Positions 35,261 to 43,508 of a stretch of DNA of 59,454 bases are shown piece after piece. Origin of the DNA: Bacteroidetes bacterium HGW-Bacteroidetes-2 (GTDB lineage: Bacteria > Bacteroidota > Bacteroidia > Flavobacteriales > Flavobacteriaceae); NCBI GenBank assembly GCA_002842575.1, contig PHDJ01000016.1, forward strand, positions 1-59,454, in the 5' to 3' direction. How positions within the stretch are numbered: position 1 is the first letter of the stretch; the number at the start of each line of letters is the position of its first letter. The position numbers were made by a program, and so were the translations under genes. The notes below the pieces were generated by a model. It was not told where the DNA came from. It saw only the letters and a program-made list of their open reading frames with translations, and did not search any database.

Positions 35261-35737
35261 ATGAGTAAAGTATCTTATTACACCGCAGAGGGGCTAAAAA
35301 AATTGAGAGATGAGTTAGACTATCTTAGAGATGTTGAGCGCCCTAAAGCTTCACAAGCAATTGCTGAGGCTAGAGATAAAGGAGACCTTTCAGAAAATGC
35401 TGAATATGACGCAGCAAAAGAAGCACAAGGCATGTTAGAAATGCGAATTTCTAAAATGGAAGAAGTACTTTCCAATGCAAGACTTATTGATGAGTCACAA
35501 TTAGATTTTTCAAAAGTGCTAGTGCATTCCGTAGTAAAATTAAAAAACCCTACTAATGGCGTGGAAATGACCTATAAGCTGGTAGCTCAAAGTGAAGCAG
35601 ATTTAAAAGCCGGCAGAATATCTGTTGACTCTCCTATTGGAAAAGGATTACTTGGTAAAAAAGTAGGCGATACAGCAGAAATACAAGTGCCTAATGGTAC
35701 TGTAAAATTTGAAATTTTAGAAATTAGCAGAGATTAA
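35261..35737 (+). CDS. greA: Transcription elongation factor GreA
   Basis: GreA rescues backtracked RNA polymerase by stimulating transcript cleavage. The 158-residue protein has the N-terminal coiled coil (about 1-75, with RDKGDLSENAEYDAAKEAQG carrying the acidic tip) and the C-terminal FKBP-like domain (VDSPIGKGLLGKKVGDTAEIQVPNG). Length and motifs are standard. The leader holds a promoter box and a hairpin. A converging toxin-antitoxin pair follows, then the HIT gene. Confidence 0.96.
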   Translation: MSKVSYYTAEGLKKLRDELDYLRDVERPKASQAIAEARDKGDLSENAEYDAAKEAQGMLEMRISKMEEVLSNARLIDESQLDFSKVLVHSVVKLKNPTNGVEMTYKLVAQSEADLKAGRISVDSPIGKGLLGKKVGDTAEIQVPNGTVKFEILEISRD

Positions 35738-35749
35738 TTTTTTAATTTC

Positions 35750-36049
35750 TTATTTTATTTTCATTTTATTTGGATTTCTTCTACTGTCCCAGATTGCTAG
35801 TACAACCAATTCGTTTTTATGAATTTCAAAAAATAATAAATAATCCCGAATCATTATTACTCTAATGTTTTCAAAATCTGTTTTTTTTCCAATTTCTGGG
35901 TTTACTGAAAGAGTCCTTAGGTCTTCGAGAATAAGTTGATTGAGTTTTGTACTAAATGATTTCGATTTATTCCTGTTTATCCAATATTCAAGAATTTCTT
36001 TCTTTTCTACAATAGCTTTTTTTGTCCAGATTATTTTTCTTCTAGCCAT
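35750..36049 (-). CDS. RelE/ParE-superfamily toxin
   Basis: The 99-residue protein has the RelE/ParE pattern: KKAIVEKKEILEYWINRN, a helical region with LNQLILEDLRTLSVNPEIGK, then strands RVIMIRDYLLFFEIHK and ELVVLAIWDSRRNP. Family members either cut mRNA on ribosomes (RelE) or poison gyrase (ParE). Which applies cannot be told by eye. Its start overlaps the antitoxin by 19 bases and it lies 12 bases from the greA stop on the opposite strand. Confidence 0.85.
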   Translation of the reverse strand: MARRKIIWTKKAIVEKKEILEYWINRNKSKSFSTKLNQLILEDLRTLSVNPEIGKKTDFENIRVIMIRDYLLFFEIHKNELVVLAIWDSRRNPNKMKIK

Positions 36050-36267
36050 TTTCCAATTTCATTTATAGCATCTTTATGAGTCATAATTTCACCCTTATTA
36101 TACTCCATTTTGGCTTCAGCTATTCTCTGAACTTGTTCATTACTTAATTTATAAATATTGTTTTCAAGCTCAAAGTTAATTAAACGATGAATTTGTTCAA
36201 TCAATTTATTATCTGTTATATTTGTTATGCGGTTTATAACTTTTAATTTTAGTTCTGCTGTTGACAT
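36031..36267 (-). CDS. Antitoxin partner of the RelE/ParE toxin
   Basis: The 78-residue protein precedes the toxin and overlaps it by 19 bases, the usual type II arrangement. It has helical LKLKVINRITNITDNKLIEQ at the start (likely dimer/operator-binding helix) and EQVQRIAEAKMEYNKGEI followed by THKDAINEIGKWLEEK, which could be the toxin-wrapping part. No clear ribbon-helix-helix or helix-turn-helix motif can be named. A TAAATTTG box lies upstream at 36289-36296 on the minus strand. Confidence 0.8.
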   Translation of the reverse strand: MSTAELKLKVINRITNITDNKLIEQIHRLINFELENNIYKLSNEQVQRIAEAKMEYNKGEIMTHKDAINEIGKWLEEK

Positions 36268-36288
36268 AATATATCACTTTAATTAATT

Positions 36289-36296
36289 CAAATTTA
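36289..36296 (-). promoter_or_regulatory. Probable promoter box of the toxin-antitoxin operon
   Basis: TAAATTTG on the minus strand, 22 bases before the antitoxin start, fits TAnnTTTG. TTAATTAA-type palindromic sequence (36280-36288) lies between box and start and could be an autoregulatory operator; that is a guess. Confidence 0.4.
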
Positions 36297-36390
36297 CGTT
36301 TTTAAAAATAAATAATACACTCATTTTAAATTTTTCAATAGTAAATAATTCTAATGCACGATTTATAAATCCATCTAAAATACAAGATAA

Positions 36391-36780
36391 ATGCCTACAA
36401 TTTTCACAAGAATAATTCAAGGAGAAATACCCGCATACAAAATTGCAGAAGACTCTAATTTTATAGCCTTTCTAGATGTAAACCCAAATACAAAAGGACA
36501 TACTTTATGCGTTCCAAAAAAAGAAGTAAATAAACTTTTTGATTTGGATGAAGAAACCTACAATGGGTTGATGCAATTTTCAAGAAAAGTTGCAATTGCT
36601 TTAGAAAAGGTTGTGCCTTGTAAGCGCATAGGTGTTGCAGTAATCGGTTTGGAAGTACCTCATGTTCACATACATTTAATTCCTTTAAATGAAATGAGCG
36701 ATATGGATTTTTCAAAAAAAGTAAAGCTAACTCCAGAAGCGTTTTCTCTATTAGCTAACCAAATTAAAGCACAACTTTAG
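36391..36780 (+). CDS. HIT family protein
   Basis: The 129-residue protein is a histidine-triad nucleotide hydrolase (HinT-like). It has MPTIFTRIIQGEIPAYKIAE, FLDVNPNTKGHTLCVPKKE and the triad motif HVHIHLIP (H-x-H-x-H) near 90-97. It would act on purine nucleoside phosphoramidates. The gene usually lies close to greA in flavobacteria; here the toxin-antitoxin pair stands between them. The last base is shared with the GTG start of the thioesterase gene. Confidence 0.93.
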   Translation: MPTIFTRIIQGEIPAYKIAEDSNFIAFLDVNPNTKGHTLCVPKKEVNKLFDLDEETYNGLMQFSRKVAIALEKVVPCKRIGVAVIGLEVPHVHIHLIPLNEMSDMDFSKKVKLTPEAFSLLANQIKAQL

Positions 36781-37199
36781 TGAAACATTTAGAGGTTACA
36801 ATTAAAATAGACTGGAGTGATTTAGACGTTTATGAACACGTAAACAATGTTAGTATTATTCGTTATCTGCAAACGGCAAGAGTAAACTTTTGGGAACTTT
36901 CCGGCTTATATGAAAGTTATAAAAAAACCAACAGAGGTCCCATGTTAGTATCTACAACCTGCAACTTTAAAAAATCTCTTTTTTATCCGGGAACTATTCT
37001 TATAAAATCTAGAGTTGCTTATGTTAAAAACTCTAGTTTTGCCATAGAGCATATTATATTAAATGCCGAAGGAGTTGTTTTTGTGCAGGCTAAAGATGTA
37101 GCGGTATGTTTTGATTTTAACACAGCAAAAACCTTTGCTGTCTCTCAGAAAATTAGAACTTTTATGGCAAATTACGCCAGTAATTTTAGCGAAATTTGA
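36780..37199 (+). CDS. Acyl-CoA thioesterase (4HBT hot-dog fold)
   Basis: The 139-residue protein is of the 4-hydroxybenzoyl-CoA thioesterase type. It has the marked IDWSDLDVYEHVNNVSIIRY motif (with the D-x-x-x-H-V-N-N pattern), FYPGTILIKSRVAYVKNSSF and an AKDVAVCFDFNT strand. The start is GTG at 36780, one base into the HIT stop (TAGTG), so translation is probably coupled. The 3' end overlaps the converging histidine kinase by 28 bases. Confidence 0.85.
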   Translation: MKHLEVTIKIDWSDLDVYEHVNNVSIIRYLQTARVNFWELSGLYESYKKTNRGPMLVSTTCNFKKSLFYPGTILIKSRVAYVKNSSFAIEHIILNAEGVVFVQAKDVAVCFDFNTAKTFAVSQKIRTFMANYASNFSEI

Positions 37200-38350
37200 A
37201 AGGTTGTTCCTATTCCAATTTCTGATTGTTTTACTTTTATTTTACCTTGATGGTAATCTTCAATAATCCTTCTAGTTAGTGATAATCCAAGACCCCATCC
37301 TCTTTTTTTTGTAGTAAATCCGGGTCTAAATATTTTATTAAAATCTCCTTTTGCAATTCCTTTTCCGGTGTCTGATACTAAGATATGGACAAACTTTGTG
37401 TTTTTTTCTATGCGAATAATGACCTTTCCTTTTCCTTTCATAGCATCAATGGCATTTTTCACTAAATTCTCAATGGCCCAACTATAAAGCTGTTTGTTTA
37501 AAGAAACATAAATAGGTTCCTCAGGTATTTGTAATTCAAAATCAATCAGTTTAGAGCTTCGAGCTTTTAGGTAGTCAAAAGATTTTAAAGTTTCGGAAAC
37601 TACATCCTTTTTAGTTAAATCGGGCATAGAGCCAACTTTAGAAAATCGATCGGTAATGATTTGTAGCCTAAAAATATCTTTTTCTATTTCAGAGATGTAT
37701 TCCGGGTTTATTTGTTCAGAACGAAGTATTTCTGTCCAACCTATTAATGAGGATAAAGGAGTGCCTATTTGATGAGCAGTTTCCTTTGCCATTCCAGCCC
37801 AAAGTTTATTTTGTTCCGAAGCTTTTTTAGTTTTAAAGAAAAAATAAACCAAAGCTACAAAGAGCAATATAATTAGCATAATAGCCGCTGGATAATATTT
37901 GAGTTTGTTAATAATACTGGAATTACCATAATAAATAGTAGAAAATATTTCGCCATTATACGTAACATTTATAGGCGTAAATTGGCTTTTAAATTTTTCA
38001 ATCAGTGCTTCGGTTTGTGCTTCTGTTTTTACTTTTTCTTCGTCAATATTTCTAATGTCATATTTAAGTGTCCAATCGGCATTTAAAGCATTTTCTTCCC
38101 CATAACTATACAAAATCATTGGTGTTGTAGTATTGCTTTTTATAACATTTAAAGGAAGTTGACTAAGGTTGTTCTCTAGATTTTCATCTTGAAGCAACTC
38201 TTCAAAAGCAGATGCCCAAATTTCCATCTTATTTCTTTCATTGTCTTTCAGTTGGTTAAAAAAAACGTACGTATTCCATAAAATAATACCTACAGTTACT
38301 ATAGATAATAAAGAGAATATGAAGCGAAAGTAATTTTTTTCATTTGGCAT
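37172..38350 (-). CDS. Membrane sensor histidine kinase
   Basis: A 392-residue two-component sensor. It has two membrane helices (about 10-32 and 152-172) around a periplasmic sensor of about 120 residues, no HAMP or PAS domain that I can see, a HisKA-type helix with the phospho-acceptor in KETAHQIGTPLSSLIGWTE (H193), and an ATP-binding domain with NLVKNAIDAM, DTGKG, FRPGFTT and GWGLGLSL. No response regulator is next to it, so it is an orphan. The last 28 bases overlap the converging thioesterase. Confidence 0.92.
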   Translation of the reverse strand: MPNEKNYFRFIFSLLSIVTVGIILWNTYVFFNQLKDNERNKMEIWASAFEELLQDENLENNLSQLPLNVIKSNTTTPMILYSYGEENALNADWTLKYDIRNIDEEKVKTEAQTEALIEKFKSQFTPINVTYNGEIFSTIYYGNSSIINKLKYYPAAIMLIILLFVALVYFFFKTKKASEQNKLWAGMAKETAHQIGTPLSSLIGWTEILRSEQINPEYISEIEKDIFRLQIITDRFSKVGSMPDLTKKDVVSETLKSFDYLKARSSKLIDFELQIPEEPIYVSLNKQLYSWAIENLVKNAIDAMKGKGKVIIRIEKNTKFVHILVSDTGKGIAKGDFNKIFRPGFTTKKRGWGLGLSLTRRIIEDYHQGKIKVKQSEIGIGTTFQISLKLLA

Positions 38351-38457
38351 ATAAAGAAATTTGACTTTTAAAATGGCAATAAATATAACGCAATTATGTT
38401 AATATAATTGTAGGTTCAAATTTTTGATTCCTTTTCAGTTTCGTTACATTTGCAACT

Positions 38458-39333
38458 ATGATTAGCATTAATCCTAAAGACATTTCCACAGGAAGGCTAC
38501 ACGGATATTTACTGGGAGCCATAACCCCCAGACCTATAGCCTTTGCAAGTACAATTGATGAAACTGGCAATGTAAATTTAGCGCCATTTAGTTTTTTTAA
38601 TGTGTTTAGCGCCAACCCGCCGATACTTATTTTTTCGCCAGCACGAAGAGGTCGTGATACTACAACAAAGCATACTTTTGAAAATGTATTAAAAGTAAAA
38701 GAAGTAGTTATTAACATTGTAAATTTTGATATGGTACAACAAATGTCATTAGCTTCTACAGAGTATCCTAAAGGAGTTAATGAATTTGTAAAATCAGGAT
38801 TAACACCCATTGCTTCAGATTTGGTGAAACCGCCTAGGGTTTTAGAAAGCCCGGTACAATTTGAATGTAAGGTAAATGAAGTAATCCTCCTTGGAACAGA
38901 AGGTGGCGCAGGAAATCTTGTAATTTGCGAAGTGTTACGCATTCATATTAAAGAAGATATTCTTGATTTGGATGGAATTATTGACCAACATAAAATAGAT
39001 ACCGTTGCCAGAATGGGAGGTAATTGGTATTCTAGATCCAATATGGGAATGTTTGAAGTACCCAAACCTTTATCTACTTTAGGTATTGGAGTAGATCAAA
39101 TACCTAAAGAAATTAGAAATAGTGAAGTCTTTACAGGTAATGACTTGGGGAAGTTGGGCAATATAGAAACACTACCTTCGGAAGAGGAAGTTGCTACATT
39201 TGTTGCAACAAACATGGAAATTAGGAAAACCATTAGTGCATTTGAAATACAAAAAAAGCATAAATTAGCTCAGAAATATTTAACCAATGGCGATGTACTT
39301 TCTGCATGGAAAGTATTGCTCGCAAAAATTTAA
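38458..39333 (+). CDS. Flavin reductase family / FMN-binding split-barrel protein
   Basis: The 291-residue protein has the split-barrel flavin-binding fold of the flavin reductase-like group: LLGAITPRPIAFASTIDETG, NLAPFSFFNVFSANPPI, FSPARRGRDTTTKHT and EFVKSGLTPIASD. A longer C-terminal part with FEIQKKHKLAQKYLTNGDVL is present, as in flavobacterial members. It may reduce flavin or be an oxidoreductase that binds FMN. A DUF3127 gene follows 5 bases later. Confidence 0.82.
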   Translation: MISINPKDISTGRLHGYLLGAITPRPIAFASTIDETGNVNLAPFSFFNVFSANPPILIFSPARRGRDTTTKHTFENVLKVKEVVINIVNFDMVQQMSLASTEYPKGVNEFVKSGLTPIASDLVKPPRVLESPVQFECKVNEVILLGTEGGAGNLVICEVLRIHIKEDILDLDGIIDQHKIDTVARMGGNWYSRSNMGMFEVPKPLSTLGIGVDQIPKEIRNSEVFTGNDLGKLGNIETLPSEEEVATFVATNMEIRKTISAFEIQKKHKLAQKYLTNGDVLSAWKVLLAKI

Positions 39334-39337
39334 AATT

Positions 39338-39715
39338 ATGGAAGTAATAGGAAAAATCAAATTAGTAGGAGAAACGCAAACCTTTGGATCCAACGGTTTT
39401 AGAAAGAGAGAAGTAGTTGTAACTACAGAAGAGCAATATCCACAAGATATTATGGTAGAATTTGTGCAAGACAAAACCGATTTATTGAATAACTTTCAAC
39501 AAGGCCAACAAGTAAAAATAAGCATCAACCTTAGAGGAAGAGAATGGATTAATCCACAAGGTGAAGCTAAATATTTTAATTCTATTCAAGGATGGCGCAT
39601 TGAAAAATTAGACGCTGCCGCAGCTCCATCAAACATGCCTCCAGTGCCTGCTGCTGATGCCTTTGAGCCTGCAAATGATTTAAACGAAGAAGAGCATGAT
39701 GATTTGCCTTTCTAA
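39338..39715 (+). CDS. DUF3127 protein with an SSB-like C-terminal tip
   Basis: I chose the ATG at 39338 (MEVIGKIKLVGETQTFGSNG); a longer in-frame start lies inside the flavin reductase gene. The 125-residue protein of the DUF3127 family looks like an OB-fold: EVVVTTEEQYPQDIMVEFVQ, VKISINLRGREWINPQGEAK and YFNSIQGWRIEKL. After a Pro/Ala-rich linker it ends EEEHDDLPF, which matches the acidic D-D-x-P-F tip of single-stranded DNA-binding proteins. This supports a DNA-linked role, though none is established. Confidence 0.8.
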   Translation: MEVIGKIKLVGETQTFGSNGFRKREVVVTTEEQYPQDIMVEFVQDKTDLLNNFQQGQQVKISINLRGREWINPQGEAKYFNSIQGWRIEKLDAAAAPSNMPPVPAADAFEPANDLNEEEHDDLPF

Positions 39716-39732
39716 AAGATAACTGGTTTTTG

Positions 39733-39757
39733 CGCACTTTTTAAGTATGCGTTTTTT
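39733..39757 (+). terminator. Possible terminator after the DUF3127 gene
   Basis: CGC..ACTT and AAGT..GCG can pair around a TTT loop at 39733-39751, with TTTTTT after it. The stem is short and has a bulge, so read-through to atoE is likely. Confidence 0.4.
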
Positions 39758-39768
39758 ATTTATAGCAA

Positions 39769-41142
39769 ATGGCTTTCACCAAAACATTAGAAAAAGCATT
39801 TGAAAAATACGTGCCGTCTCCTTTTGTGATTGCCGTCTTTTTAACTGTATTTACTATTATTCTGGCTTTATTTTTTACCGAAAACACCACCAAAGGAAGC
39901 CATATTGTTTCGATATTAAAGTTTTGGGAAAAGGGTGTCTGGAACAATGACCTTTTGGTTTTTGGGTATCAGATGATGCTTATTTTAGTTTTGGGGCACG
40001 TTTTGGTTTTAAGCAAACCCATGAGTGCTTTAACAGACCGCATTACTGGTTTTGTTCACTCTACAACCAGTGCTGTAATTTTAGTGAGTGTTGCAACAAT
40101 GCTTGTTGCTTTCTTTAATTGGGGTCTAGGTCTTATTTTTGGAGCAATTATGGCTAGAAAGGTTGCGGAAGCTTCCATAAACAGAGGTTTTTCCATAAAT
40201 TATCCCCTTGTAGGAGCGTCAGGATATGTTGGCCTAATGATATGGCATGGTGGCATCAGTGGGTCTGCGCCATTAAAAGTAGCTGAATCAGGACATCTGC
40301 AAGCATTAATGCACGGTATTACTTCAAAGGAAATGGCTGCGCAAATCCCCGACTTAATTGTCACAAGCGAAACGGTCTTGAGTTGGTGGAATCTAACTAT
40401 TTTTGCAGTTTTACTCCTAGTAATCCCTATAACTTTATACTTTTTAGCCAAGAATACGAGCACAAAACCCATTCATTTTCTTAAAAAAGAAGAATCCTCA
40501 GAGTTTGAAGAAGAAATTTCCTCCAAACAAATTGAAAATTCAAAAATTGCCGCTATCGGTTTTGGAGCGCTTATATTAGTTGCATTTTTTGTACAATACC
40601 TGGATACATTAAGTAAGCTTGTGATAACTCCTAATATGCTTAATTTTTTTATGTTAGGATTAGGAATTGTTTTACACGGAAGTTTTAGAAGTTTTGCTAA
40701 CGCATTAGGAGAGGCTATTTCTGGAGTTTCTGGAATCTTAATTCAATTTCCATTGTATTTTGGCATTATGGGTATAATGAAAGATGCCGGAATGGTAACG
40801 ATGATAAGTAATGCCTTTATACATGTATCTAATGAAGTAACTTTGCCAGTTTTTACTTTTTTTAGTGCAGGATTGGTGAATATTTTTGTTCCAAGTGGTG
40901 GCGGTCAATGGGCATTACAAGGGCCTATTGTTATTGAATCTGCTTTGCAACTAGGAGTGCCTTTGCCTAAAATGGTTATGGCTCTTTCCTATGGCGATCA
41001 AATTACAAATATGCTACAACCCTTTTGGGCATTACCTCTTTTAGCAATTACAAAACTAAAAGCAAAAGAAATTTTGCCTTATACAGTTATTTTAATGTTT
41101 GTAGGAAGTTGTGTCTATCTTCTGGGCTTGCTATTAACTTAA
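39769..41142 (+). CDS. atoE: Short-chain fatty acid transporter (AtoE family)
   Basis: The 457-residue inner-membrane protein has about eleven hydrophobic segments and family segments YVPSPFVIAVFLTVFTI, FWEKGVWNNDLLVFGYQM, FNWGLGLIFGAIMARK, GYVGLMIWHGGISGSAPL, FVPSGGGQWALQGPI and YGDQITNMLQPFWALPLLAI. AtoE members import short-chain fatty acids such as acetoacetate. The aat gene starts 6 bases downstream, but no shared function is evident. Confidence 0.88.
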   Translation: MAFTKTLEKAFEKYVPSPFVIAVFLTVFTIILALFFTENTTKGSHIVSILKFWEKGVWNNDLLVFGYQMMLILVLGHVLVLSKPMSALTDRITGFVHSTTSAVILVSVATMLVAFFNWGLGLIFGAIMARKVAEASINRGFSINYPLVGASGYVGLMIWHGGISGSAPLKVAESGHLQALMHGITSKEMAAQIPDLIVTSETVLSWWNLTIFAVLLLVIPITLYFLAKNTSTKPIHFLKKEESSEFEEEISSKQIENSKIAAIGFGALILVAFFVQYLDTLSKLVITPNMLNFFMLGLGIVLHGSFRSFANALGEAISGVSGILIQFPLYFGIMGIMKDAGMVTMISNAFIHVSNEVTLPVFTFFSAGLVNIFVPSGGGQWALQGPIVIESALQLGVPLPKMVMALSYGDQITNMLQPFWALPLLAITKLKAKEILPYTVILMFVGSCVYLLGLLLT

Positions 41143-41148
41143 ACGGAC

Positions 41149-41787
41149 ATGGTTTACCTTAAAAAAAACAGTCCGTTTCCCGATGTATCTTTTGCTGATG
41201 AAGACGGCTTATTAGCAATAGGTGGTGCTTTAACCTCTGAAAGACTTCTTTTAGCATACTATTCTGGTATATTTCCTTGGTTTAGTGAAGGGCAACCAGT
41301 ACTTTGGTGGAGTCCTAACCCAAGGATGGTTCTGTTTATAGAAAATTTTAAAACCTCTAAAAGCCTACTGCAAAGTATTAGGAATAAAAATTTTACAGTA
41401 ACCTTTAACCTCTCTTTTACTGAAGTAATTGCAAATTGTTCAAAGATTCAAAGACCACATCAAGATGGCACCTGGATTACCAATACCATGCAAAAAGCGT
41501 ATCAAGAACTGCACCGTTTGGGTCATGCCATTTCTGTTGAAGTTTGGCAAGAAGATCAATTAGTGGGTGGACTTTATGGAGTTGACCTGCCTGAAAAGAA
41601 TTTTTTTTGTGGAGAAAGTATGTTTAGTAAAGTAAGTAATGCTTCAAAAATTGCACTTTATTTTTTGGTAGAAAAATTAAAGAAGGAAAACTATATAGGT
41701 ATTGACTGCCAGGTTTATACAAATCATTTAGCGACACTTGGCGCAAAAGAGATTGACCGAAAGGATTTTTTGAAATTTTTAGCCTAA
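41149..41787 (+). CDS. aat: Leucyl/phenylalanyl-tRNA-protein transferase
   Basis: The enzyme adds Leu or Phe to N-terminal Lys or Arg, marking proteins for ClpAP. The 212-residue protein has FPDVSFADEDGLLAIGG, LAYYSGIFPWF, VLWWSPNPRMVLF, the DGTWITNTMQKAY segment, GGLYGVDLPEKNFFCGESMF and the C-terminal IDCQVYTNHLATLGA. All are family standards and the length is a little below the E. coli one. Confidence 0.94.
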   Translation: MVYLKKNSPFPDVSFADEDGLLAIGGALTSERLLLAYYSGIFPWFSEGQPVLWWSPNPRMVLFIENFKTSKSLLQSIRNKNFTVTFNLSFTEVIANCSKIQRPHQDGTWITNTMQKAYQELHRLGHAISVEVWQEDQLVGGLYGVDLPEKNFFCGESMFSKVSNASKIALYFLVEKLKKENYIGIDCQVYTNHLATLGAKEIDRKDFLKFLA

Positions 41788-41874
41788 AAAAAATTCCTAT
41801 AATCTTATATTTTTTATGGTAGGGTTTTTTTCATTTGTTCTGTTTCTATAAAAGAACGGCTTAATCTATTATCT

Positions 41875-42285
41875 ATGAAAAACATGCTCTTAACTTTTGC
41901 CATATTACAATGCTTTTTATTTTTTGGGAATGCACAAAACGTAAAGCTACCAGTAAATGCTCAAGAATTTATCCTCTTAAACTTTCCAAAGGAACGCCTT
42001 CTAAAAGTAGAAGAAAATAAGGACAATTATGAGGATAGGTTTGAAGTAAAACTCTCTAACAAAATAGAATTAGATTTTAATGCGGATGGAGAAATAACAA
42101 AAATGGAATCAGAAAGCGGATTGCCCAACAGCGTTATTCCAAAAGAAATTTTAAGCCATGTGCTTCATAATTATCCTGATAAAACCATAAAAGAATGGCA
42201 ATTAAAACCTTACGGACAAGAAATTGAGTTGAACAATGAGGTAGAATTAAAATTTAATGCCGAAGGGAGATTTATTAAAAATTAA
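41875..42285 (+). CDS. Secreted PepSY-like domain protein
   Basis: The 136-residue protein has a signal peptide (ending FFGNAQ) and a PepSY-like fold with two repeats, each marked by 'ILxxxP...K...E...YEV.L.NK.ELDFNADG'. Seen here are FPKERLLKVEENKDNYEDRF, VKLSNKIELDFNADGEITKM and, in the second unit, IPKEILSHVLHNYPDKTIKE and NNEVELKFNAEGRF. Such putative periplasmic domains resemble beta-lactamase-inhibitor-like folds and may bind peptides or calcium; function unknown. Confidence 0.75.
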   Translation: MKNMLLTFAILQCFLFFGNAQNVKLPVNAQEFILLNFPKERLLKVEENKDNYEDRFEVKLSNKIELDFNADGEITKMESESGLPNSVIPKEILSHVLHNYPDKTIKEWQLKPYGQEIELNNEVELKFNAEGRFIKN

Positions 42286-42478
42286 TAGATAGTTTCTGTT
42301 TTATAAAAAAAAAGCCAATATTTTCTTTTTCACTCAAAACACTGATTATTAATAGATAACATTTATTTTTTTAAATATTTCTTACAAAATATCCTTAAAA
42401 ACTACTTTTTATCGAAATAAATTTGTATTTTATCTTTTTTATTATTTATTTTTACAAAACAGGTAATCCCCACATAGT

Positions 42479-42835
42479 ATGCGTAACACCTTTTTTTTAT
42501 TCCTTTTTTTTCTTTTGGGAAGTATTTATACTTCACAAGCACAACAAATGAAATCACACGTTAGCCAATCAAATAAATCTATAGATATCATAAAAGTTTA
42601 TGAAATGGTTGTTGCTGATGGGTATGAATCTTCTCAAATTTATGAAACCCTTGCCACAGAAAACTTTTTTATAAGTAACTTTACAGATGCTAAAAAATGG
42701 TTTGAAAAATTATTTGCGTTGGAACCTAACCCAGAGCCAATAGCATACTTTCGTTACGCAAAATCGTTAGAAGCACTGAAAGATTTGGACAAAGCAAACC
42801 AGTATTTAGCACTCTATCACACTAAAATCGACTAA
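42479..42835 (+). CDS. Small secreted TPR-like protein
   Basis: The 118-residue protein has a signal peptide (ending YTSQAQQ) and about two helix pairs of TPR type: IKVYEMVVADGYESSQIYET, LATENFFISNFTDAKKWFEK and ALEPNPEPIAYFRYAKSLEA. This resembles the N-terminal TPR segment of PorE-like OmpA-family proteins of the T9SS, but the OmpA and propeller domains are absent. It could be an independent small protein or a broken copy of a larger gene. A 193-base AT-rich gap with no feature I can see precedes it. Confidence 0.7.
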   Translation: MRNTFFLFLFFLLGSIYTSQAQQMKSHVSQSNKSIDIIKVYEMVVADGYESSQIYETLATENFFISNFTDAKKWFEKLFALEPNPEPIAYFRYAKSLEALKDLDKANQYLALYHTKID

Positions 42836-42839
42836 TAAA

Positions 42840-43409
42840 TTACACCGTATTGTATCGAAAACATTCCGCCAAGTGGTCATTAACCATGCCGGTGGCCTGC
42901 ATATGCGCATACACCACTGTGCTCCCCATAAACTTAAAGCCACGTTTTTTTAAATCTTTGCTTATTTTATCAGAAAGTTCTGTTGTTGTGGGCGCATCAG
43001 ACATGGATTTTAAATGGTTTTTAATAGGATTACCCTCTACAAAACCCCAAATGTAGTTACTAAAGCTGCCATATTCTTTTTGCACTTTTATAAATTCTTG
43101 TGCATTGGTTACCGCCGCTCTAACTTTTAATTTGTTTCGAATAATTCCTTCATTTTGCAATAGTTCCTGGATTTTATTTTCGGAATATTCGGCAATTTTT
43201 TTGTAGTCAAAATGGTCAAAAGCTACGCGAAAGTTTTCACGTTTTCGAAGTATGGTAAGCCAGCTAAGTCCTGCCTGAAAGCTTTCTAATATTAAAAATT
43301 CAAAAAGAACAGCATCATCGTAAACAGGCACTCCCCATTCATTATCGTGATATGCAACATATAAAGAATCTGAACCGCACCAAGGGCATCTGTTTGTGAT
43401 TTTAGTCAT
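42840..43409 (-). CDS. tag: DNA-3-methyladenine glycosylase I
   Basis: Tag removes 3-methyladenine from alkylated DNA. The 189-residue protein has CPWCGSDSLYVAYHDNEWG (with the first zinc-snap cysteine and histidine), FEFLILESFQAGLSWLTILR, FDHFDYKKIAEYSE and a C-terminal ATGMVNDHLAECFR with the second histidine-cysteine pair. Length and motifs are standard. It is convergent with the TPR gene, 4 bases away. Confidence 0.93.
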   Translation of the reverse strand: MTKITNRCPWCGSDSLYVAYHDNEWGVPVYDDAVLFEFLILESFQAGLSWLTILRKRENFRVAFDHFDYKKIAEYSENKIQELLQNEGIIRNKLKVRAAVTNAQEFIKVQKEYGSFSNYIWGFVEGNPIKNHLKSMSDAPTTTELSDKISKDLKKRGFKFMGSTVVYAHMQATGMVNDHLAECFRYNTV

Positions 43410-43508
43410 ATATTCTTATTTGAATTAGGATTAATTTTGTTGTTTAAATTAGGCAAACAAAAATCAAAAGTAAGTTATCTATTTGAATGCCGTCTTATTT
43501 AGGATAAA

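Noticed and set aside
42286-42478. RNA gene in the AT-rich gap before the TPR-like gene
   Set aside because: No stable stem, tRNA cloverleaf or conserved box could be found; the gap is mostly A/T homopolymer tracts.
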